64,000 nt of DNA from the NCBI RefSeq assembly GCF_039555335.1, contig NC_092644.1, positions 44,192,667-44,256,666 of the forward strand, read 5' to 3'. The notes beneath the pieces were generated by a model. The model was not told where the DNA came from. It searched no databases and saw nothing but the letters and a program-made list of their open reading frames with translations. The DNA comes from Amphiura filiformis. Taxonomy: Eukaryota; Echinodermata; Ophiuroidea; Amphilepidida; Amphiuridae. Shown in pieces: positions 1 to 8,990 of the stretch. The position numbers were made by a program, and so were the translations under genes. The first letter of the stretch is position 1. Every line of letters begins with the position of its first letter.

Positions 1-460
1 GGGAGTGGGGAGGGGTGCGACCACACCTTCACCCCCAAATTTGCACAAGTATACACAAAGTACCAAAATATCACATTTTTGTGAGCATAGCAAGCAAAAA
101 AATCAGTTTTTTTACGCTTTTTTGGTCAAAAAAAGGTGAAAATTCCACTTTTCACAATATCACCCCCTGAAAAAGTGCACTTTCTCAAAATCAGCATCTC
201 CAAAAAATCCTGCGTACTACGGGCCTGACGGAACTGTGACCTCTAAACTTACAGCTAAAGAGCATTACTTCTTGCCATTTATATAAAGCACTTATGATTT
301 AGAGCTAATAATTCTGTTTGTACTGAATTTATTCCTAAAAATCACGGAATTCACCTTTAATGCCAAATTTGAGTACTTTCTACCACTTTTATGAAAGTAC
401 ATAAAAGATTCTGAATCAGCACCCCAAAATTGACTAAGAACACTTCTCAAACCTTGTATA
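1..460. other. Non-coding repeat-like DNA, no gene seen
   Basis: AT-rich sequence with no open reading frame of note and no splice-flanked coding stretch on either strand. No recognisable mobile-element end is visible. It is probably intergenic or intronic to something outside the window. Confidence 0.5.
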
Positions 461-464
461 GCTC

Positions 465-540
465 TCTGTGTAGATCCCAGTCCGAAACCCCGTCAGTCCG
501 ACACCAGCGCCTTAGACCGCTCGGCTATCAAGGCTTGATG
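465..540 (-). repeat. tRNA-Leu/Ser-like SINE or tRNA pseudogene remnant
   Basis: Read on the minus strand, the segment contains an A-box-like stretch (TAGCCGAGCGGTCTAAGGCG) typical of class II tRNAs such as Leu or Ser. It is followed by a damaged B-box region (GTTTCGGACTGGGATC). The acceptor stem does not close and the B box is not a clean GGTTCGAATCC, so this is not a working tRNA. A tRNA-derived SINE head or a tRNA pseudogene explains it best. Confidence 0.5.
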
Positions 541-1349
541 GTGTCATGATGAAAATTTAAAAATATAATCACAACTTCATTACTTCAACATACCACGTGA
601 CAAGCAAATACAGAAAACGTACCATATTTTGGAATTTTATTTGTTAAAAACATTAATGTGTATTAATAGCGCTCAATTGTTGATAACTGCGTGTTTTATA
701 TACAGAAATAGGAATGAGGTAGTATAATCGATTTTGATTCACACGAACTCTTCCCGTATACTAAAAGCATAGATTATCAATGTGGCGTGGCCTACCATTT
801 TTCTTGTAGCTTCTTTTATACACGTCGATGTTTTCATCAATTACACAATTAATCCACATTAGACCCATAATTTTATTTCAGGAAATAAAAGATTAGATTA
901 CCATAAAAAACGAAACAGTTATCATTGGTTGGGTCTAATGTAATTTATACATGGAATTTTCAGCGTTTTTTCTATCGCCATTCTCGCTCAATTAAAAAAG
1001 TATTTTGGCGTATATAAAATTGAAATAAAATTTTCTGCCTCATAAACGACATCAAATGTGCCACAATTGGGTATCACGAATCGTTATATATGATGTGCAG
1101 TTAATATTCATATTTTCTTTCCAGAGGATGCTTCAGTTTTGACAGGAAAAATATTTCACTCGGTTATTTTAAAAAGGTAACCACGCTTCCCTAGAATGTG
1201 CAATAATTACAATTAAAATTTTTCTTATTCTAACAGCAAGCGTTTCTAAAATGCAGTATGGCGAAATGTGGTGTAGATATTTTAACAAACCATCTAACCC
1301 AATAAGTATGATAGGGCCTATATTGCGACGAGCTTAGTAACTTAATTTA
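541..1349. other. Non-coding DNA, no gene seen
   Basis: AT-rich sequence without coding potential or clear repeat ends. I see no feature to name here. Confidence 0.5.
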
Positions 1350-1670
1350 GCATGTGATCCTAGCATCCTTTTTATGACATTTTTAGTAGATATCCACGAA
1401 AAAAGCTTATTCACAAAATTTCAATCCGATTTTATGCGTTTGCGAGTTACGCATGATTATGTGTATTATTCCATAGGCCACTGTTGTAATTTCGATCTGG
1501 TATACGGTACCAGAACAAAATTCAAATTTTTGCTAAATGAATTAATCTGCAAGAAATATTTAGTACATAAACATTATGTAGCCAAAATTTCCCAATGGTA
1601 TAAAAATCTCAACTTTTTGTTGTTGAAAAAGTGGGGGATGAGGCTGTGGATCACGAAATGCCCTTTTAAC
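1350..1670 (-). mobile_element. Non-autonomous TIR repeat, family A, copy 1
   Basis: About 320 bp bounded by imperfect inverted ends containing GTGATCC on the left and GGATCACGAAATG on the right. The same unit recurs at 24024-24363 and, split in two, at 4184-4444 plus 8403-8496. All copies share an internal palindrome around ATTTCGTTCTGGT/ACCAGAACGAAAT. No transposase is encoded. The open frame spanning 1374-1697 is a by-product of the repeat. Confidence 0.7.
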
Positions 1671-1732
1671 TGCATGTCAAAGCACGTAGCCATTTGACTT
1701 AAACTTTTGATTAATACATCTAATTCGGAAAT

Positions 1733-1870
1733 GTACCAAAAATTGCATTTCCCCATGCGGAAATACACCAGATATATTGCAGTTCCCCATACGGAAATAC
1801 ACCAAAAATATTGCAGTTCCCAATGCGGGACTGCAAGCGGATGTTGCAGTACTGTATGCGGTACTGCATA
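1733..1870. repeat. Short minisatellite, about 34-36 bp unit, about four copies
   Basis: Successive units carry a TTGCAGTTCCCCATGCGG-like core followed by AAATACACCA. The first unit reads TTGCATTTCCCCATGCGG and the last has decayed to a TTGCAGTACTGTATGCGG form. It abuts the foldback that starts near 1880. Confidence 0.65.
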
Positions 1871-1879
1871 TATATATAC

Positions 1880-2115
1880 GGTCGGTTGTAAAACCTGATT
1901 TGAGACCTAGACGTGTTTTTGAGACCAAGATGTGTTTTTGAGACCAAGACGTACTTTTGAGACCCTTTTGGCACTCACGGCGCGGCCGCCGGGGTCAAAA
2001 GGGTCAACGCCGAGAATACTATGGGCGGCCGTGTGTGCCAAAAAGTGTGTCAAAACACGTTCATGTCTCAAAAACACGTCTAGGTCTCAAATCAGGTATT
2101 ACAAAGTCAACCGAC
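1880..2115. repeat. Inverted-repeat (foldback) block flanking the GAGACC minisatellite
   Basis: The left arm CGGTCGGTTGTAAAACCTGA near 1879 is inverted by a right arm ending at about 2118 (CAGGTATTACAAAGTCAACC then GACCG). Inside, GAGACC-bearing units lie on the left arm and GGTCTC-bearing units on the right, so the minisatellite motif itself is inverted here. A GC-rich centre (GCGCGGCCGCCGGGGTC) lies near 1980. GAGACCCTTTTGGC at the start of that centre recurs at the far end of the array near 3182. Confidence 0.6.
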
Positions 2116-2149
2116 CGTTATGTGCAGTCTATGTCTCTGAGGTATATGT

Positions 2150-3200
2150 CTCTGTTTTTGAGACAATAACGTGTTTTTGAGACCATAACGTGTTTTTGAG
2201 ACCATAACGTGTTTTTGAGACCATAATGTGTTTTTGAGACCATAACGTGTTTTTGAGACCATAACGTGTTTTGAGACCATAACGTGTTTTTGAGACCATA
2301 ACGTGTTTTTGAGACCATAGCGTGTTTTTGAGACCATAACGTGTTTTTGAGACCATAACGTGTTTTTGAGACCATAACGTGTTTTTGAGACCATAACGTG
2401 TTTTTGAGACCATAATGTGTTTTTGAGACCATAACGTGTTTTTGAGACCATAACGTGTTTTGAGACCATAACGTGTTTTTGAGACCATAACGTGTTTTTG
2501 AGACCATAGCGTGTTTTTGAGACCATAACGTGTTTTTGAGACCATAACGTGTTTTTGAGACCTTAACGTGTTTTTGAGACCTTTTTCTGTATTTGAGACC
2601 TTTCCCTGTTTTTGAGACCTTTCTCTGTTTTTGAGACCTTTCTCTATTTTTGAGACCTTTCTCTGTATTTGAGACCTTTCTCTGTTTTTGAGACCTTTCT
2701 CTGTTTTTGAGACCTTTTCTGTTTTTGAGACCTTTCTCTGTTTTTGAGACCTTTCTCTGTTTTTGTAACCTTTCTTTGATTATGAGATCTTTCCCTGTTT
2801 TTGAGACCTTTCTCTGTTTTTGAGACATTTCTCTGTATTTGAGACCTTTCTCTGTTTTTGAGACCTTTCTCTGTGTTTGAAACCCTTTTCTGTTTTTGAG
2901 ACCTTTCTCTGTTTTTGAGACCTTTCTCTGTATTTGAGACCTTTCTCTATTTTTGAGACCTTATTGTACTATTGAGACCTTGTTGTGTGTTTGTTTCTGA
3001 GACCTTTCTCTGTTTTTGAGACCTTATTATACTTTTGAGACCTTATTGTGTGTTTATTTCTGAGACCTTTATGTGTTTTTGAGACCTTATTATACGTTTG
3101 AGACCTTATTGTGTGTTTATTTCTGAGACCTTTGTGTGTTTTTGAGACCTTATTGTACTTTTGAGACCCGTGTGTGATTTTGAGACCCTTTTGGCCCTCA
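2150..3200. repeat. 19-bp GAGACC minisatellite array with higher-order structure
   Basis: About one kilobase of head-to-tail units of the type CGTGTTTTTGAGACCATAA (19 bp). From about 2570 it shifts to GTTTTTGAGACCTTTCTCT-like units, and after 2960 to more diverged TTATTGTAC/TTGTGTGT variants. In the first part, marker variants recur 189 bp apart: TAATGTG at 2224 and 2413, and TAGCGTG at 2318 and 2507. That is nine 19-bp units plus one 18-bp unit, i.e. a higher-order repeat. A 19-bp unit rotates through three frames, which keeps the minus strand open and gives a fake repetitive 19-residue peptide. I do not regard it as coding. Confidence 0.9.
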
Positions 3201-4183
3201 TGGCCGCCCATACGTTATCATGCAATACTACTCTTATCTACTGCGCTGTGTAGTGCAGAGTGAGAGTGGTGATCGAGTAGTGCGCTTGTGTTTTATATTG
3301 GATATACATTGTTTTTGGCCTTTCTACAGCACTTGAAACGATCAAATACTTCTTTACCGGTTAAGGAATGTTGCTGATATTTTATTATAGTACTTACCAA
3401 CTTCAAACAGGTAAAATTCTGCTTCGAAACAAACCGTCTTCAGGTGTCAAATGGTGTTGAGTCACGAAAACACTGCTCATATGATGATCATGACATCATC
3501 AGTCATGCGCACGGTGATGTCATTATTTACATTTTGTTACTATTTTTAGCACATCATTTTACGGAAATCGGTATGGGACATCCAGAGACTTTTATGGGGA
3601 CATCGACATCGCTATCAATGTGTGATTCGCATAAAAGAATACCGGTAGATTCCTATAAAACGTTCGTTTTTACTGATATCATTGTCCCCTTTTAATTTCG
3701 AGCCAAACAATAAATATTGAAAATTGCTATTTTTATTGGCCATTTATAGCCTAGTAATAGTATCTGTGTTCGGTTCATGAGGTTTTTTAATTTTTATAGT
3801 AGGCCCCTTAAACTGTTGTAATAACAGACCGGTGATCCTATCATGTTTATATCATGATGTATACATCAAATGATTAATAAATTAGTGAATGCGTATTGTC
3901 TTTCATTCATTTTTTCAAGAAAAATCCCAATTCCAAAAATAAAGCAACAAATAGGTACACTGAATTGATTAAAAGTGCAAAGGAAATGTTTTTGTATAGT
4001 TTACCTTATACTAGTCCAGATGAACAGATTTAATATTCATTTTATTATATAGTTTACCTTAATAATTTTGTTGTAAATGAGCTTTTTTTTTGTACAAAAA
4101 TGTTAATGAAGTCATAAAATCAGTGTTCCATATAATCCCTACCAGGGTCTGGATCTGGATCAGGTTCTCAGATCTCGTCATTT
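3201..4183. other. Non-coding DNA with a dispersed repeat at about 3600-3705
   Basis: No gene is visible. The stretch ending CCCCTTTTAATTTCGAGCCA near 3700 matches, in inverse orientation, the sequence starting at about 51577. The similarity covers roughly 100 bp, including a shared AATGTGTGATTYGCATAAA segment. It is a dispersed repeat of unknown type. The 83-codon frame at 3444-3695 lies partly inside it and is not convincing as a gene. Confidence 0.5.
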
Positions 4184-4444
4184 CATTTCGTGATCCACAG
4201 CTTCATCCCCACTTTTTATACCACTGTAAACCTCTGGCTACATGATGTCTATGTACCAAAAATTTCTTGCAGATTATTTGTTTTAATAGCAAAAATATCG
4301 TCAAATTTGAATTTCGTTCTGGTATACCAGAACGAAATTACAACAGTGGCCTATGGAGCAGTGTACGCGTACGGGTAATATATACACATAATCATGCATA
4401 ACTCGCAAACGTCACAATCGGGTTCAACTGAAATTTTGGGAACA
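4184..4444 (+). mobile_element. Family A TIR repeat, copy 2, left part (interrupted)
   Basis: Starts with CATTTCGTGATCCACAGC and runs in parallel to the intact copy at 24024-24363 up to the AACTGAAATTTTGG segment, where similarity stops. The missing right end is found 3.96 kb away at 8403-8496. The break coincides with the inverted end of another element. Confidence 0.75.
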
Positions 4445-4853
4445 AGGGACCGTTCATTATTAAAGGGGAGGGCCAGGGGGCTGGGAGGATTTCAAAATTG
4501 AGTTCATAAAGTTACACAACCCCCTATTAGCAGCATCTAAAATTACACAACCCCCGACCCCTATTGCCGCCAAAAAAACCCCAACCTAACCCCCTCACAT
4601 CATGGAGGTATATTTATATACCTCCATGCTCACATCAATAGCATATTCAGTTATCATTAGTATTATAGGGACTTATGAAATTTAACAGTTTAATTTCATC
4701 CTTGTAATTCTATATCAGTTTGGTACTTACCTCCAATTGCAAATGGTCTTCATTTTTATTCAACAATTTTATAACAAGACAATAAATGCTTGTGAGGATA
4801 CAAGTTATTATAGGTGTGGTGTATTTGCACACTGAGCATGAAAGGAGCAGCAT

Positions 4854-6432
4854 GAACATCAAGTCATAGGAACATGGAATGTTCAAGGTATGACTGCTGG
4901 GAAGCTAGAGATCGTTACAAAAAGAATGGGAGAGCAACACATTTGTGTACTGGGCATCTCGGAAACATGGTGGCTCAACCAAAGACGTTTTACTACAGAC
5001 AACGGATACACAGTGATATATTCAGGCAAAGATGAAGGAAAGCGGGAGTTCGGAGTTGGTTTCATCTTGGACAGGAATACAGCTAGATCCTTCCTGGGCT
5101 TCAACCCAATCAACGACAGAATCATCTCTCTCAGACTGCATGGTCACCCTTTCAACATATCAATTGTCCAGGTTTATGCACCAACATCTACTGCATCTGA
5201 TGAAGCGATGGAAAACTTTTATGGTCAGCTCCAAGATGTCCTGGATAAGATTCCAAGCAAAGATATGCTTATCAACTTGGGAGACTGGAACGCAAAAGTT
5301 GGCAAGTCTGACATCAAATCAAGGTCAATTGGAAAGTTTGGATTGGGAGAAAGAAACGATCGTGGAGACAGTTTGGAAGAGTTTTGTCAGGCAAACGACC
5401 TGATTGTTGGAAACACCCTCTTTCAGCAGCACCCTCGCAGACTGCGGACTTGGAGGAGCCCTGGTGGAAATGTGAAAAATCAGATTGATTATACGAGTAG
5501 AGGTGACTCAGAGTGGTTCCAAATTGGCAGAGGTGTGAGACAAGGGTGCATTTTGTCTCCTCAGCTTTTCAACATCTATGCTGAGAGCATCATGAGAGGT
5601 GTTTTGGAAGACTTTCGAGGAGGTGTTACCATAGGTGGTCAGCGGATCACAAACCTCAGATATGCAGACGACACAACCCTGGTTTGCAGTAGCAACTTTT
5701 GATGGATCTATTGAAAGCAATAAAATCGGCAAGTGAACAGAGGGGACTCATCTTGAACACAAAGAAGACGAAAGTCATGATTGTAGACGCAGGACGAAAT
5801 GACACAGATGCAAACTTTTCCTTAGAGTGTGATTTCATTGAAGAGGTGGAAAGTTTTGAATTTCTGGGTTCCATCATTAACACCAAAAGTGACTGCACCC
5901 AGGAGATAAAACGAAGATTGGCAATAGCTCGAGGTGTAGTCTCAAACCTGACCAAACTGTGGAAAAGTAAACTTCCTTCATATCCCTCAAGGTTCGTTTG
6001 CTAAAATCAACTGCATTTGCTGTGGCATCATATGGATCTGAATCCTGGACGATGAAACTATCTGACAGGAAGAGGCTGGATTCTTTTGAGCTGTGGTGCT
6101 ATCGACGAATCCTGAGGATTCCATGGACTGCGAGGAAAACAAATGAGTGGGTTCTCTTAGAGCTTGGATGGAGTTCAGAAGACCTTGCGAGCCGATATCA
6201 TTTCTAGAAAGTTATTATTGGCCACATCACCAGACATCACTGTCTTCAGAAAACAATTGTCCAAGGAATGTTTGAGGGAAAACGCAAGAGAGGCAGACCT
6301 GCAGCGAGCTGGCTTGACGACATCAAAATTATCACAGGCCTGAGCATCACTGGGGCTACCAGGGCTGCCGCTGACCGCATTCGATGGCATACTCTCATAA
6401 GAACCGCACCTGCATACCTGTATGCAATGTGA
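4854..6432 (+). pseudogene. Deleted RTE/BovB-like LINE: endonuclease fused to partial reverse transcriptase
   Basis: The reading begins with a GTWNVQGM apurinic endonuclease motif at about 4869. It continues through ISETWW, VYAPTS and GDWNAKVG to an RxxxTWRSPGG..NQIDY endonuclease C-terminus near 5490. It then jumps straight into reverse transcriptase motifs RQGCILSPQLFNIY and RYADDT (about 5540-5670), so the first RT blocks are deleted. A stop at 5701 and frame changes follow. Later pieces read KTKVMIVDAG (about 5768), YGSESWTM (about 6028), ELWCYRRILRIPWTARKTNE (about 6090) and, in another frame, KRKRGRPAASWLDD (about 6270), ending at TGA 6430-6432. The endonuclease type recalls the RTE-derived part of bovine CFDP2. 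It is a dead copy. Clade assignment is moderate; the LINE identity is firm. Confidence 0.85.
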
Positions 6433-6534
6433 CCTTAGAGAGAGAGAGTATTTGCAGGTACTAGGTGGGGTGGCCATGTGGTTCAGGGAGGACATGACTA
6501 CGGAGGTGTAGCTTTAATAGCAGGGCCGTCACTA

Positions 6535-7118
6535 CCCAGCAAACACAAAAACGTTTTTAAAACGTTTTAAATAAGTTATATTTTGGCTTTTGGTTTAGGT
6601 AAAAACATTTTAATAACATTAAAATGTCGGGTTATATAAAGGTCATGATAACGTTTTAAAACGTTTTGTATGAAAACACACTACAACAATATTTTTAAAT
6701 GTTTTCAAAAATGTTATGGTAAACTATTTTTGCAAACATTTTTGCCAAATATTGTGTCAATACTTAAATAACATTATGTCAAAATGTTTGAACCCAGCAA
6801 ACACAGAAATGTTCTTAAAATGTTTTTTTTCAAAACCTTTTAATAACATTTAAATGTCGGGTTAGGCCTATATAAAGGTCATGAAAACGTTTTTAAAACG
6901 TTATTGAAAATATTTTGGGCAAACATTTTCGCAAAATATTTTTTTCAACCCCAAAATAACATTCTGTTTAGAATGTTTTGTATTAAGTTTTCCAGAATGT
7001 TTTTGGAATGCTATTAAAACGTTTTTATACCCTTTATATAACCCGACATTTAAACGTTTTCTGATAACCTTTTATAACCTTTTGCCAATGATGACGAAAA
7101 CGTTTTGTGTTTGCTGGG
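6535..7118. mobile_element. TA-flanked MITE, composite, AAAACGTTTT-rich (family B)
   Basis: The inverted ends are CCCAGCAAACACAAAAACG and CGTTTTGTGTTTGCTGGG, flanked by TA on both sides (6533-6534 and 7119-7120), as expected for Tc1/mariner-type insertion. A second left-end copy (CCCAGCAAACACAGAAATG) lies inside near 6794, so one copy has inserted into or beside another. The interior is full of AAAACGTTTT and AACATTTTTGCAAA motifs, with TATATAAAGGTCATGA and its reverse form. A relative is at 52808-53185. No protein is encoded. Confidence 0.8.
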
Positions 7119-7120
7119 TA

Positions 7121-8394
7121 TAGACATTTTCTGAGATAAAGACATTTTCTGAGATATTTTCTCCGGGGTGGTGTTGCAAAATAAATTTTGCTGGTATATG
7201 GCCGGATTTACCTTTTGATGGCCCCTGGGCGCGGCATGGCGGGCATGCAACATATTTGCCACCTCTGGCTCTTCAGATAGAAGACACACCTCTCCCCACA
7301 TTTTGTAACCCAAGTTTTTCCAAGCTGTTTTTTTGGAAAAGCACATAAAAATCTGATAAAGTGCGCAAATGTGCTATTTCAATTATGCTAAAATTCAAAG
7401 AGTGATGTATCGGAGTCACCGAGCAGGCTCCGAGCAGGGGGCAACGTTTCCAAATCTTCCCACTGATCTGCTATATACCCACAGAATTAGTTGGTTTTAA
7501 TTCTGTGGCTATACCGGTACTAAAAGAACATTACTGGGATAAATGTGCGCGAAGCGCGCGCAAAAATGCAATTTCAATGCTAAAATGAACAAAATTGAGG
7601 ACAATAATAGCGCCCTAAAATCGTGCCAAAGGAAGATGCATATAGGGCTTTTACAACTTTTGGTTAACTTAGTCCCAGTATTTTGATCATTAAGTTTTGT
7701 GCTTTTTCCAGCAGGCATCAGAGGATATTATTTATGATTTATACAAAGGATTATTATATAACTCTCATTTTTTTAGATTCGTGTTCAAGTTCAAGATGAA
7801 AAAAAGAAATTGGCATTTTAATACTAAATGGGCCAAAATGGGGTTAATTTTGGGTCTAAAATAGACCAAAAAGAAAATGCAAATCGTAAGTTTTGTCACA
7901 ATATACCTGTCGACTGACATGGCTGAGTAGGGAGGGTCGACTGATGACTTGCCACCCTGCCCTATGGCTAATCTCAATTTGTGCTGATGAACAGTGCTAG
8001 TGGCATTGATTTCTTTTTGACATGAGGGGGATGGGGTTGGAAAAATTTCTTGAAGTATTATGTGATCCAGCACCTTTTGGTGACAGAATAAGTTTATGGT
8101 ACAATGTGCGCGAAGTGCGCGAAAAAATATTGCCATATTGAAGCTAAACTCAAAATAATGAAAACATGGTGCAAAAGTGGACTAAATTTGCGCGAAGTGC
8201 GCAAAAATTGTAACTTTTGTGGCTAAAATGGCCAAATATGAGGTAAATTTATTGGTCAGAATCCCACATAGGCCTACAGAATGATACTTGGTCATAGTGA
8301 ATAATTATTAAATTTCACATAAAACCCCTATCAGGAAAAATAAAATCACATAACCCCCTGTTTGTTAAAGTGAAAATCACATTTAAATAATGAG
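7121..8394. repeat. Dispersed TGCGCGAAG(C/T)GCGC motif region
   Basis: No gene. Near-palindromic TGCGCGAAGCGCGCGCAAAAA at about 7544, TGCGCGAAGTGCGCGAAAAAA at about 8105 and TGCGCGAAGTGCGCAAAAATT at about 8190 recur in the same orientation. Each is followed by similar wording (GCAATTT/ATTGCCA, then GCTAAAATG/AAGCTAAA). They look like diverged units of one repeat family within the inserted element. Confidence 0.5.
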
Positions 8395-8402
8395 CGGTCC
8401 CT

Positions 8403-8496
8403 AAGGTTTTTTCGAGGATATATATATCTACTGAAAAATGTCACATGCTTAGCGCTAGGACGAAATCCTCCTTTAAAGTGAATTCTGCCTCACACT
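8403..8496 (+). mobile_element. Family A TIR repeat, copy 2, right part
   Basis: Resumes the family A sequence interrupted at 4444 (TTTTTTCGAGGATA, CTACTGAAAAATGTCA) and ends in the inverted terminus CGAAATCCTCCTTTAAAG. Together with 4184-4444 it makes one complete element. Confidence 0.75.
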
Positions 8497-8819
8497 AGAG
8501 GGTCATTTGACATGTCATGTTGTTTTATAGTAATGTTAACTAATGTAGGAGAGTCATGATGTTTAGTAAGACAAGTTTTCTCATCTTCTCTGGTTACAAA
8601 AATAGTGAGATATAAAAAAACAACTGAAACTTGACTCGCATCATTGGCATATCATCGAGTGTCTTAATTTTCTTCCGTAAAAAACGCACTTCCGATGGAA
8701 ATGACCTCTGACCCAGACAATCTTTGACGTCACACTTGTTATGAAGCTTGGGACATGAAAATTTGTTAATTTGGTCTTCCAAATGGTTCCAGATTTTATG
8801 AATTTTAGGTGACAACACC
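8497..8819 (+). other. 5' flank and likely 5' UTR of the LYRIC-like gene
   Basis: Non-coding sequence directly upstream of the start codon. No TATA box or other promoter element stands out. The ATG at 8820 sits in the context AACACCATGG, which is favourable for animal initiation. The antisense open frame here (8594-8857) overlaps the start exon and is not supported. Confidence 0.4.
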
Positions 8820-8990
8820 ATGGAAATGGAGGTTGCAACGATCGTCCCCATGTACATGTCTGTAACTGTTGGTGTAGTTATATTTCTAGTAGGATTGGTC
8901 TTCGTTTTTGGCTTTAAATCATCCGCTCAACCACCAAGCTTTGATTTTGATGATGAGAATGAAAAGAAACACAGACGGACTCGCAAAAAG
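8820..8990 (+). CDS. LYRIC-like exon 1: N-terminal membrane anchor
   Basis: Codes residues 1-57, ending ..RRTRKK before a GTAACG donor, phase 0. It contains the hydrophobic run SVTVGVVIFLVGLVFVFGF and then a polar D/E and K/R stretch, consistent with a signal-anchor followed by a cytosolic basic region. Three methionines lie before the helix (M1, M3, M11, M13); the first has the best initiation context. Confidence 0.75.

Larger units (their letters stand above)
4445..8402. mobile_element. 3.96-kb TIR insertion nested in a family A repeat
   Basis: The left end AGGGACCGTTCATTATT is matched by the right end AATAATGAGCGGTCCCT as an inverted repeat with one mismatch over 17 bp. The two flanks rejoin a family A repeat, which proves insertion. 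A target duplication cannot be fixed; a short AAG is possible. Both subterminal zones contain ACA(C/T)AACCCCCT-type runs. The interior holds a deleted LINE (4854-6432), a TA-flanked MITE (6535-7118) and GCGCGAAG-type repeats, but no transposase. It is a non-autonomous or composite DNA transposon of a superfamily I cannot name. Confidence 0.7.

Noticed and set aside
465-540. Functional tRNA-Leu gene on the minus strand
   Set aside because: A-box similarity only; the B box and acceptor stem are not intact.
1374-1697. 107-codon plus-strand frame
   Set aside because: Covers a family A TIR repeat; related frames occur in its other copies (4190, 23922, 24043) without conserved coding pattern.
2118-2828. 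236-codon minus-strand frame coding a repeated 19-residue peptide (MVSKTRYGLKNTLWSQKHV-type)
   Set aside because: A 19-bp unit without stop codons is automatically open in several frames. All three overlapping frames give the same peptide, there are no splice or start signals, and the array drifts in sequence without regard to codons.
2150-3200. CRISPR-like array
   Set aside because: Units are directly adjacent with no unique spacers, the DNA is animal, and there are no cas genes. It is a minisatellite.
4890-5702. 270-codon frame as a host endonuclease/RT gene
   Set aside because: Clear LINE endonuclease and RT motifs, an internal deletion and downstream frameshifts show it is a dead retroelement.
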